From positions 10,478,001 through 10,542,000 of the forward strand of contig CM033113.1 of NCBI GenBank assembly GCA_019321725.1: a stretch of 64,000 bases of DNA, in the 5' to 3' direction. Made by a program: the position numbers and the translations under genes. Shown piece by piece: positions 44,584 to 55,211 of this stretch. The notes beneath the pieces were generated by a model, which was not told where the DNA came from, made no database searches, and saw only the letters and a list, made by a program, of their open reading frames with translations. Within the stretch, counting starts at the first letter, position 1. The number at the start of each line of letters is the position of its first letter. Source of the stretch: Paulownia fortunei (Eukaryota > Streptophyta > Magnoliopsida > Lamiales > Paulowniaceae).

Positions 44584-47577
44584 GCTATGTTTGCTTTTAT
44601 TTTCCAAACGTTATTTTCCTTCTCCATAGACAAACATGTTTGTCACTTATATTTTTCGAGAACAATATTATTTTCTCAAAATAACAATCGCTCTTTATAA
44701 TATTTTAATAATCATATACCCTCACTAACTATAAAATAATAACATTATATTAATAAGGCATGAACAGCTGAAATGGGATACATTTACAGTTGAAAATATT
44801 TTCCATGAGCATTGATAATTTACTAAAAAAACAAAATGTCCATATTCCAACTATTTTAATAGTAAGATATTGATTTGTGGTAAAATGCAATTTACTAGCT
44901 CCAAAATTCTAGAGATTTGCTAGGAAGGTATCATCTTCAGAAATGGCTACAAATATTTTAATTGTTGTTGCTAAGAATATATGAACATCATATACGAATT
45001 AAATGTAGTTGATGCTTTTTGTTTGTTATTCTCTACTTGTTGATTGCTTCATTTATTTATTTAGAGCGAGATGAGTGACAAGTTAAACCAAAGAGATTCA
45101 AATCTGTGTAGCATTAAGCCCGACTAACCATGTGGGAAGCCCTTGAGGATTCGTCGTTCTTGTTTCTCCAATCACATTTCTATTACCCTTTCAAGTACAC
45201 TTAGAACATAAGTGATAACTCTATGTATTGCTAAGAAGACCACACTAAACGATTATGTGGTCTTTCTTCATTTCAAAGCATGTTGTTGTAAAGATATCAA
45301 ACAACAATTGTTAGACTTAATTTACGCAACTGCCCTCTAAGACTACGTTCACTCATGTCAGCATGAAACCAATTTAAGTATTTCCCTTAATCATATTAGG
45401 GTTGTATAGAAGGTGATGGAAAACGATTCTTTGAACTACTAACAGAGCTGGTACATATCTACATTGATTGTTCCAATCCATAAGAAGATTAATGAACATT
45501 GTCCACTTTTCTCCTTTCTTGTTCTTTAGAAAGTTAATAAATAATGGATTGGTAATAAATAAATCTTTGGACTTATTTTTAGCTATTAAGGAGACATTAT
45601 GCGGTTACATTGAATGGAGACCTTTCATGTTTATTAAAATGAGGTGTATCATTGTAGTAAGTACAATACAAAATTAGTAAAAGTTCTAAAATATTTTGGT
45701 ACAATTACACATTTGTTGTACAGTGTTTCACATACAATCGGTAAATGACTAATAATGGACTCTTGGCCATGAACCTCCTATAAATATTTTATTTACTCAA
45801 CTATTCTATTACAACTGGTATGATAGAGAAACGACCATAAACTATAAAATCTTGTATATGTGTAAAAAAATAAAGTGGATTACAAAATAAAAATATGGAT
45901 TTTAACAAGTAGAACCAATATTTTACATGAGAGAAAATATTTTTCTCGTATAATACTATATCCAAAATTGATGTTTGAGCACTATGTGCAAAAGGCACAT
46001 GCATATATTCTTCTTGGGCATATCCAAAAAAAATATTTATGGCAAGAACACCAGCGGCAAAAATTTGCGAACGAATAATATGCAAAGCGACTAGTGACGG
46101 TAATTCCTCTTATTGATGAACAATTTCTGCATGAGAACCACAGATCTGCCATATTCCAGACCTTTCTCTCAACTGGTCCTTTGAAGAGTAGTGCAACAAC
46201 TCCCAATCCTTCTTCTCGATTGTACTTGTATAGAAATATGTTAGTTTTGATGTCTAAAGGCAAACATGTGTACTATGTATCATGTATTTGAGTGAATTTG
46301 TGATTTGTTGGACAATCTATTTATTGTTGAGAAAGTTGAAAAATAGTAGTCTACATAAGAGTATTTATTTATTTTATTTTTTGTTATTTTCTGAACATGG
46401 TAGTTATCATGCATTAATTAAGCGGAAAATGGACTTATCAGGGGAAACGTGGTGGGTTCTGTTGAAAAATTACATTGAAAATGACAAATTATAAGTTGTA
46501 TAGGCATAATCATAGATAAAAACAACAGAGAATTATAAAGAAATATGATTATTAATGGTAAGGTTGATATTTATGCTTTGGCTCACAACTATATTGGGTC
46601 AACTTTGCATCAAATCTCATGAACTGACATGTAAAGTACAAAACATGTTACAAATTGAAAATAGAGTGCAGTAAAAAAACTATGTAAACCCAAAGGTTGT
46701 CAGAATAAGTGATCTAGTTAGTAATCAACTAGAGGAGGTCCTAGGTGACAAAGGATAGATTTAGAAACAAAATTTTACCTAAGAAATAGAAATGCATGTG
46801 GAGTATAAGGTACACTTTATGCTTTGATCAAAATATCCTCTGTTCTTGTACAAAAAACTATAAAGGAGAATTTCAATAAATTTAGAGAGTGGAGCCATCT
46901 TTCATCGTACTTACAACTTGAATTTACATAAATGTATAGAGAAACTTTTTCAATTGTGAAACACACTCACAAACCCTTTGAGTATTAAGATTGTTGTCGA
47001 GATGAGATGAACCCCACACAATTTGTATCCACATTCGTATGTATTTGCCCAAATTTAGACTAGTTACCCCATGCATTGTCTAATCGAGGTTAGTTTTTTT
47101 AGAATGCATGTTTTGTTTTTGTAATTGAGTTTTTTCTGTAGTACTGAAAATCGATAGTCTACCATTGCCCATGAACATAGGCCTTTGTGGTGAACCAAGT
47201 AAATCTATAAGTTTATGTGTATGATTTCTATCTCTTTTTTGACATCTTAACAATTGTAGACCATGGAAGATGGGATTTTTCATACAAGATAGGATCTAAT
47301 AAATAAACAATACACATGTATTAGATATTAAATGATATACTTGTGTCATACAAGTGAGATTAGTACACAAGGTCAAAGTATTTTCGAAAAAGGCCACTTT
47401 CAAGAAGAAAACCCAATGTCAGATAGAGCATTACATCTCCTGTCGAGTAAGAATGTGGGTGTACATTTGGGAATTCAAGCTATAATACTTGATCTACCTG
47501 ATTTGTCTTGATCTTAGCCCAAAAAGTAATTAGAATGACTGCTATAGTCCCTCGAGCTTGCAAGCAATACCAGAGGA
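44584..47577. other. Intergenic DNA, no gene recognised
   Basis: Several short frames overlap at 45800-46300 on both strands but none has a recognisable domain. A 9-bp-arm hairpin lies at 45236-45264 (AAGACCACA with TGTGGTCTT). Nothing else stands out. Confidence 0.5.
45236..45264. repeat. Short hairpin
   Basis: Perfect 9-bp arms around an 11-base loop. It is not followed by a T run, so a terminator role is not suggested. Confidence 0.6.
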
Positions 47578-48659
47578 ATTGGAATTTAGGATTTTAATAG
47601 ACTATCTATAGCTCTTTGAATCTTTTTTTCATTTCCATTATGTGTGAGGATGAAATTCTTTGATACTAAGAGTTGTTTTGCATTTTATCTTGTAAAAGAT
47701 GAATAAGGAAATAAAAAAAAACACGGTTCGAGCATATGCAATATCTGTATAATTATGCACCGCAAATAGACTTACTTGATGCGCACTAACTATGAAATAA
47801 TTACTAAATGCCTACAACCTATATTAATCTTCAAATTTCCCTTTTACGTTCAACATTAATTAGGAAGACTCAATTGCTTTTTAGGTTCAAAATTTGTTAT
47901 TGATTACTGCATATAATGTGAAATGTGTTCTCCAAGTCAGGTGCCATCCCTGTGCCCCTTATTTATGGGAACATAGCAGTATTGCGACATAATGAAATAT
48001 AAATATACATACATACATATATATATGTATGTATATTTTTACTTCATAAAGTTATTACTCCATAATAACAGGGCATGACATTTGTTGAATCTTAATTGCA
48101 TATGTATGCATTCCAAATTAGCTGGGATACTTTGTATACAAAATAACATAGCATAAAATCCAAATCAAAAAGGCAATACATAAGAAAACTTTTTAACCAA
48201 CTAATATTCACGTTCTTTTGAATGTCACAACATAATAAGATCAAGTCCATTCCTCAAATTTTAACAAAAATCATGTTGTATTATTGTGAGGTTATGTTGT
48301 GTAACTTTCCTTAAATCAATAATGTTTAAATCACTCACCCTCGTATGTCCTCCATGTTGCTTAATCAAGAAAGATGGGATGCTAATTAATCTTTTAAAGC
48401 AGATAATACTCCAAGTCACTATCAAGTCTGACAAAGTCCATCAGACGGTTGGCATTATCATATTATGACTTTAATTCTTTAATATTAGCCCAAAGTACAA
48501 CATGCTCCGAAAACAAATTACAATATAATTTTAAAAGAAAAATTACGCTTTGTGAGATACTGGACAAGATAGGTCAACTTATTATTATGATGGAAATAAA
48601 TGTAAATATTGGAGACTCTTTTGTTGGTATCTCAGTATGGTAAATTACATACATAAGCA
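47578..48659. repeat. Diverged array-type subunit
   Basis: Shares the order of phrases seen in the 12742-20760 array (gatgaaattctttgatacta, atgaataaggaaat) and, further right, the ttaaatcaataatgtttaaatcactcac block, but is more diverged than any array unit. Confidence 0.55.
48001..48038. repeat. AT-rich palindrome
   Basis: Near-perfect inverted repeat built of tatacatacata and tatgtatgtata around a TATATA core; a cruciform-prone microsatellite. Confidence 0.75.
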
Positions 48660-50304
48660 ATGAATAAATTAAGGATATGGTAAAAAAGCATACATTAGTA
48701 ATGCATTGGATGCAAGAATCAAAATTTGAGCACATCCAACAATATTATTAGTTGGTGTGCATTCATGTGCATATTTTTTTATTTTATTGTGCATATGAAT
48801 ATGTAGTAATTATGTTGAAACCTATAGTTTATTTGAGTTACAATATGCATGCAGCATGTCCCAGATCCTAAAAATGTATTATGTAAAAACAATTCTAAGA
48901 AATTAGAAATTAGGTTTCAATTGACAATCGAAAATTCTTTTGAGTCTTTCTTCATCCTCTTTATGTTTGTGGATAAAATTCTTTGATACTTACTGTTTCA
49001 TTGTCAAATGACTTTATCATGTTATGATGAATACAAAAATAAGATTTATGAGGATAAGATTTTCAAGCATAGTAAGTTTATAAATGAACAGTAGATAGAG
49101 TCACTTGATTTGCACTAATTATGAAAAAATTACAAAATTTACTTCAACAAAAATATGCAGTACTACTGTGAAATTATGTTACATAACTTTCTTAATGAAA
49201 CAATGTTTAAATCACTCACACTCAACTGCGCTCCATGTTGCCTTGTCAGAAGACATAATCTTCGTTAACCTAAAATAATGGAATTTCCTCTTAATCACTA
49301 TCAAGTCGATTAGAATATTGGTAATATTTACATTATGACTTTAATTGTCAAATATTAGCCTGAAGCACAAGATATGATAAAACTTTAAAACAAAAAAATT
49401 ACCCTTTGCGAGATATTAGACAAGATTACATTGTAAATACGTATTGGAGATTTTTCTGAACTATGGGGATTTACATACATGAGCAATGAATTAGATAATG
49501 AAAGGTAAAAACGCGCACTACTGATGCATTGAATGCAGATATCATATAATATGATATATTTGGTGTGCAAATCTTGTGCATACTTTTTTACATTATAGTG
49601 CAATGCATTAAGTAGTAATTATATTGACATATACAATGTATTAATTTACTATATGCATCTCCCACTTTCTAACTAATACTATTGTGTAAAAAATAAAATA
49701 AAATTATCTACGAAGTTGGAATTTATGGTTTCAATAGACAATCTATAATTTTTTGAGTTCTTCATTATCATTGTGGGTGTAGATCGATGAAATTCTTTAA
49801 TACTTATTGATCACTTGGTTATCAAATGCACATCTTCGTATGATACACGTGAATATAGAAATAAGTTCTATGAAGATAACATTTTTTAGTGTAGTAGGCA
49901 TATCTATGCACAATAAATAGAATCGCTTGATTCACACTAATTATGAAATATTTACTAAATACTTACAAGTTGTTAGTCTTTAAATTTCCTTTCCATGTGA
50001 ATAGTATTTAGAAAGATTCCCTTGCTTTCTATATAGAAAACTTGTCAGTCATAACTACATATGATATCAAATATGTTAGCAACTTGTATTTCCGATATTG
50101 CGGTACATATATGCAATTAAATAGTTTTTTTACTACATTAATTTGTTACTCCATAACAACTCAAATTTAGAACAATACAAAAATAAACAACTCATATAAG
50201 TGTATGTACTATATTTCGCCCAAATTTTGTTACTTCTATGTTATTGCTTCATTGAATTTCTATCATAACCACTTACAGTACACATATTCTTATTTGGTTT
50301 TTAG

Positions 50305-50424
50305 GAATTATTTTGAAGCCTTTCAGGCATCTTTGATAAACTTCATACAGATTAAAAAGCCACTGCAAATTTCAGAAGGCATGGATTTACCTACTCGTAC
50401 AAGGGCAAAAGAAGTTTTGAGTTG
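50305..50424 (+). pseudogene. Exon-like island, open 40-codon segment
   Basis: Between a good acceptor (tttggtttttag) and a donor-like gtatat lies a frame reading NYFEAFQASLINFIQIKKPL, then QISEGMDLPTRTRAKEVLS. Composition is protein-like, with balanced charged and hydrophobic residues, in contrast to the surrounding AT-rich DNA. The protein family is not recognised. No further exons with the same quality were found nearby, so it is probably an exon fragment carried in the repeat. It could also be chance. Confidence 0.4.
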
Positions 50425-50617
50425 GTATATTTCTCCATAAGTTCCCTAGTTTATGTTTTTAGTAATGGAAAAAGGTGAGAAAGTGTATGAGATGAGTTGG
50501 CAGTTAGACATAATAAGATAAATATTTATTTTTATTTTTTTATTGGCAAACTAAACCTAGGTCTCCAAGGTGAATGTGGGACCTCCTAAAATAACGTAAA
50601 AAACCTCAATTTCTTAC

Positions 50618-51207
50618 TGTAATGCACCAATTGGAGGAGGTGCATGTTAAGTCCTAATCCACTACTTCTGCTCTCCTTCTCCGGCTGGAACACCTGCACA
50701 AAACACCGGCGTGACCCGTGAGAACTCTGACGCTCAAGTCAGTGGCAGCTTTCTGGGAGAGGATGAAAAGCAGATAGATATGTGTATTCTTGATATATAA
50801 AAAGTATAACATGTGTCATGTTTTGTATTTCTTTATTTATAGATGTCAAATAAGGGTAGAAAAGAGATTTTAAAACCTCAATCTGTATGGTGCCCATATT
50901 CTCTGATTTACCCTCCTAAAAGATTCCTGTCGCTTCTAACCGCAACCGTTTCATCTTCATTATTTTCGTAAACTTGCCCGACCTGGAAGTCAGTCACCTC
51001 CTTAAACTTACCCGACCTGTAGGTCAGTCAATCCCGTGAACTCGTCCGACCTGTAGGTCAGTCAATCCCTTTGAACTCGTCCTGACTTTTGTCCACCTAT
51101 CTCCCATCTCCATAATTCGAGCTGTGCAAACCCGTCCGATCTAGGTCGCACCAGCTTCATACTTATGACTTGAGTCATATGTGTCAGTCCTAACCTATAC
51201 CACATCA
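50618..51207 (-). repeat. 3' LTR of the gag-protease element
   Basis: Partner of 54408-55020 with small indels, for example the absence of a ttataacagatt run. A short direct motif (cccgacctg-aggtcagtca) is repeated four times inside (about 50977-51065). A purine-rich tract AGTAGGGGGACTAGC on the minus strand abuts its inner edge (51208-51222). Confidence 0.92.
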
Positions 51208-51753
51208 GCTAGTCCCCCTACTCTGCCTGTCCTGCAGCTTTTACAGGACAGACATAGTACGAAAATATCTTGATTATTAGAGCTGACGTGAGCCTTTTTT
51301 TCAAATTCCACCCTTTGATTTTCGCGCCCATTATAGCAACTTAAAATGCGTCTTATCAACTGACTATCCTCATCCATCCCTACACGTATTCCTTTTTTAT
51401 CATCTAAGGCTAAGGCTCCTTCCACCCGTTCGGGTGCCGCCTCCCTATAAAAAGGCCTTCTCCCTTCATTTTCTTCTCCTTTTTCTCTTTTCACTATTTT
51501 GCTCTCCAGCGATCATCCTCTATTATTTTCCCAACAACCTCCTTCTTCTCTCCCTTCAACAAACCAAGCAAGTCTTTTGATTTTTGCCCCTCATTTATCT
51601 TTATTTTTCCTGCATATTTGGTTAGTCATTTTTTTATGTCCACTTCTACTGCCTCTCCAGAACCTCTGTCATTTATTCCCCTTTTTTTCCTCCCGGTGTA
51701 TTCGTTCACGAACTAGCACTTGAACTGTCCCCCATCACTCAACTGAACTTAGG

Positions 51754-52130
51754 ATGGTTAATCCAGCTAATCACCCGACCTATATGACTCATGCCACTAC
51801 CCTATCTGAGATAAGCTTAGCAAACCTTAGGGAAAATGCAGAAATACCTGAGGAATTTAATGTGGTCCTGCCAGGTCCTCGCGACAGACCTCATGCCCCC
51901 CTCCTGGCTATGTCACTTTCTTCGTAGATCAACTAGAGGCCGGTCTTAGATTTTCCATTCCCGACCTATTCTCTCGTATTTCTAAAAGTTTCGGAATTTC
52001 GCTGATGCAGCTAGTCCTAACTCCTTCCGACTCATGATCGATTTTTGGATGGTAGTTAACTTCTTTGGGTACGAACCAACCCATTTCTCAAGAACTGAGT
52101 CATGTCATCTATCAATTCCTGACTTAACTG
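51754..52130 (+). pseudogene. Antisense frame resembling the gypsy-type transposon domain
   Basis: It runs opposite to gag and protease. An ATG at 51754 opens a frame with PTYMTHATTLSEISLANLRE and a VVLPGPRDRPHA end, then after a one-base shift in a C run (about 51900) PPGYVTFFVDQLEAGLRF, followed by SRISKSFGISLMQLVLTPSDS and a stop. GYVTFFxDQLxAGLRFP, then FGxxxxQLxPxS, is the signature of the 'putative gypsy type transposon' domain, which in plants is found as an extra, often antisense, frame between pol and the 3' LTR of Tat elements. Its function is unknown. This copy is broken. Confidence 0.65.
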
Positions 52131-52210
52131 CGTGCCATCCTAGTAGTTCTGGTCCCATTCCCCGATATTAACTCTATATTGATTAATTCCTCATTTGGCA
52201 TTACATGTTC

Positions 52211-52762
52211 TTACTCCTCTGAAGGCCTTTCTGCCTCACTTCTTTTCATCACTTTCAGTGGGGGTTTCCCTTCTGTACTTCGTTCTCTTTTAGCTTTTTT
52301 CTGCTCAGCCTTTCTAACAGCTTCCACATAACACCTCCTAGCTAAACACTGATCTCCTTCTACCTCTCCTATCCCTTTATCCACAGGAAATTTCAACTTC
52401 ATGTGAAAAGTAGACACCACTGCCTGGAAGGTGTTGAGTGAAGGTCTTCCCAGGATGATGTTATAAGCAAAAAAAGAGTCAACTACTAAAAACTTAACCA
52501 TCCTAGTCTTACGCATGGGTTCAGTACCTAAGGATATCGGTAGGACGACTTGACCCATCGGATCTACTACTCCTCCGCCAAAATTGAACAGGGCTGTATC
52601 TACTGTCTGCAATGTTATATCTAGATTCATCTTCTTATACGCCTCATAGAATAAGACATCCACTAAGCTACCCGTGTCTACCATTATCCTAGCTACGTCA
52701 AAGTTAGCCACGGTTGCTGTGATGACTAGTATATCATTATGTGGTGCCTGCAATCCTTTCAT
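52211..52762 (-). CDS. Retropepsin-like aspartic protease of the gag-protease element
   Basis: An intact frame of 183 residues. ARIMVDTGSLVDVLFYEAY holds the DTGS active site (residue about 31) and NIILGRPSLNTFQAVVS the ILGR flap-side motif, followed by a MKLKFPV block and a Lys/Arg-rich tail with ARRCYVEAV, the usual wording of Tat-lineage proteases. It would process gag. The frame has no own start of translation in the living element, being part of gag-pol; the Met at 52762 is arbitrary. Downstream pol domains are missing. The gag it should serve is broken, so activity is unlikely. Confidence 0.8.
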   Translation of the reverse strand: MKGLQAPHNDILVITATVANFDVARIMVDTGSLVDVLFYEAYKKMNLDITLQTVDTALFNFGGGVVDPMGQVVLPISLGTEPMRKTRMVKFLVVDSFFAYNIILGRPSLNTFQAVVSTFHMKLKFPVDKGIGEVEGDQCLARRCYVEAVRKAEQKKAKRERSTEGKPPLKVMKRSEAERPSEE

Positions 52763-53189
52763 ATCATGGGGCCGAATTGGATCATCGGTCCTTCGTTAAT
52801 TTTATGGACCTCTTTTTTTAATCCTTCTGGTGTAGATCGGGCGTACGCCTTCCTAGCTCGGTTGGAGTCTCCATCTGTGGGACCTCCTAGAATCATTTGG
52901 ATGAAACCCCTCGGAGCTTGGTAGTGATTTTCTCCAGGGGCAGCTCCAGCTTTCCTTCTTTAGTATCTCTTTCTATCCAGGTCGATCGGGCTTTGTTACG
53001 TTCAATCACTTCCTTCTCTTCTTCTTCCTTTATCCAGTCGTCCAGCCATCCCGTTCTTATCATCCTCTCTATCTCGTCTTTCAGATACCGACATTCCTCT
53101 ATATTATGCCATATTCATTATGGAATGCGTAGAAAAGATTCAACTTGGGCTTAGTTGGAGCTGCTGAGTGATTATATGGCCATTTTAAG

Positions 53190-54355
53190 CCCTTGTGCTT
53201 CGCAATAGCCATCAAGATATGTGCCCTTGGAGCAACCAGGGGAGTGCATTGTCTAGGTTCCCCCGAACAGGCAAAAGAGGTCGTTCTTCTAGCTTTAGCT
53301 TTCTGACAAAACCTCCTCCCTCTTTGTCTGGCTCTCTTCTATCTCTCTTTCTTTCTCCCTTATCTCTTTTCATTCGCTGAGCTTCTTCCATGTTAATATA
53401 TTTTTCAGCTCGGGCTAACAGGTCATCAAAACTTTTGGCTGATTTCTTAGCCAACGACCTGAAAAATTTCCCATCCTGCAAACCTTGGGCCAGGGCATTG
53501 GAGAGTACCTCCTGCGTGGCTGAGGGTACTTCTAAAACAGTCGCTATGAATCTTTTTATATAACTTCGTAGAGCCTCGTTGTCTTTCTATTTTATACTGA
53601 ATAAAGTCAATGACATTTTTTGGTATTTCTGAGAACTTGCAAATTGATGCAAAAAGGAAGAACTAAATTCCTCAAAAGAGTTAATTGAGTTGGGGGGGCA
53701 ATTGGCTAAACCATTGCTGGGCTGATTTTGACAGGGTAGTCAGGAATACCCTACATTTAACCCCATCGGAATACCTGTGCAAGAGAGCTGAATTCTTGAA
53801 CCTGCACAAATGTTCTCATTGGTCTGTGGTACCATCATAATCATAATTTAAGGACCTGAAGTTAGCTGGTAGGTCGTCCATCATCACTTCTTTGGTAAAT
53901 AGAATTCCTTTCTTGGTTACTGTATTCCTTCCCGCCATTTTCATTTTCATCTCTTTCAGTTCATTATGTAAATCTTCCAATTTTTTCGATACATCTGGCT
54001 CTTTTATCTTACTCCGGCATTCTCCTATATGACTTTCTTCCAACCTCTCAGGGCGGAGTGATTTTTTCGGTAGCCCTGGCGATGGTGGTGGTGGATTAGC
54101 ATCCCTCCTTCTTAACGCTACATCCACGCAGTTGTGATCAGGTTTGTCAACTACTCCATAGTAAACTGGCCGGCATTTCCTACTCCAAATTCCGGCACCA
54201 AATTTACGCAGGGTGCCTGCATGGTTCGACGAGGTGGAATCCCAGGTGTTATCGGGGGTGGGCTATCATTCTCCCCCCACTCCTGAACCTCTGGATCGTG
54301 GTTGCGCCTGACAACTGGTGGAGTTTCACCAGATGTTCTTCGCCCAGCAATCTTT
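53190..54355 (-). pseudogene. gag of the gag-protease element, frameshifted
   Basis: On the minus strand: a start region with MARKRLLGEEHLVKLHQL (about 54360), then a proline-rich block (NPPPPSPGLPKK) with a coiled-coil-like stretch (SKKLEDLHNELKEMKMKM), then the gag core (VFLTTLSKSAQQWFSQLP, then SSFLHQF), and a basic C-terminal end (ARAEKYINMEEAQRMKRDKG). Several shifts (near 54240, 53815 and 53600) break it. The AQQWFxxLPPxSI phrase is the retrotransposon-gag family signature. Confidence 0.8.
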
Positions 54356-54407
54356 TTCTTGCCATCTCATGTCTTAACTCAAGTTTTTCCCACAGACGGC
54401 ACCAACT

Positions 54408-55020
54408 TGTAATGCACCAATTGGAGGAGGTGCACGTCAAGTCCTAATCCACTGCTTCTGCTCTCCTTCTCCGATTGGAATACCTGCACAAAACGTCGGC
54501 GTGACCCGACGTGAGAACTCCAACGCTCAAGTCAGTGGCAGCTCTTTTGGGAGAGGATGAAAAGCAAATAGATATGTGTATTCTTGATATATAAAAAGTG
54601 TAACCTGTGTCATGTTTTGTATTTTTTTATTTATAAGTGTCAAATAAGGGTAGAAAAGAGATTTCAAAACCTCAATCTGTTATAACAGATTACTGTATGG
54701 TACTCATATTCTCTTATTTACCCTCCTAAAAGATTCTATGTCGCTTTCTAACCGCAACCATTTCATCTTCATTATTTTCGTGAACTTGCCCGACCTGGAG
54801 GTCAGTCACCTCCTTAAACTTACCCGACTTGTAGGTCAGTCAATCTCGTGAACTTGCTCGACCTGTAGGTCAATCAATCCCTTTGAACTCGTCCTGACTT
54901 TTGTCCACCTAACTTCCATCTCCATAATTCGACCTGTGCAAACCCGTCCCAATCTAGGTCGCACCAACTTCATACTTATAACTTGAGTCATATGTGTCAG
55001 TCCTGACCTATACCACATCA
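54408..55020 (-). repeat. 5' LTR of the gag-protease element
   Basis: Partner of 50618-51207. On the minus strand a TTTTTATATATCAAG TATA-like box lies at about 54583-54600. The adjoining interior begins TTGGTGCCGTCTGTGGG, the probable primer site; I cannot name its tRNA with certainty. Confidence 0.92.
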
Positions 55021-55211
55021 CTTACGAAATAATTTGATATGCACATGGAAGTAACACATAATTATGTTAGTTGCTTAAAAAATAATAAAATATATATTTT
55101 GATGCAAGAATAATATTTTGTATCAGTTCTAAACTTTTCAATTACAGAATTACATGATATGCTTATTTAATTTACTTTTCCACAACAATAGTTCATCCCA
55201 AAATATAGAGC

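Larger units (their letters stand above)
50618..55020 (-). mobile_element. gag-protease-only Tat-type LTR element (TR-GAG/LARD-like)
   Basis: LTRs at 50618-51207 and 54408-55020 start TGTAATGCACC and end CACATCA on the plus strand, and a perfect 5-bp target duplication CTTAC flanks the element (50613-50617 and 55021-55025). The 3.2-kb interior holds, on the minus strand, gag and an aspartic protease, but no RT, RNase H or integrase. Between the protease and the 3' LTR a reading frame runs in the opposite direction (51754-52130). The element is GC-richer than its surroundings. It looks like an internal-deletion derivative of a Tat-lineage element. Confidence 0.9.

Noticed and set aside
45801..46263. 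Overlapping minus-strand frames with a hydrophobic stretch and a SHAEIV-like phrase
   Set aside because: I considered an organelle-derived or membrane-protein fragment but could match no family; frames are short and shifted.
47080..47283. Minus-strand frame with SPQRPMFMGNG
   Set aside because: No flanking pol domain or repeat; too short to assign.
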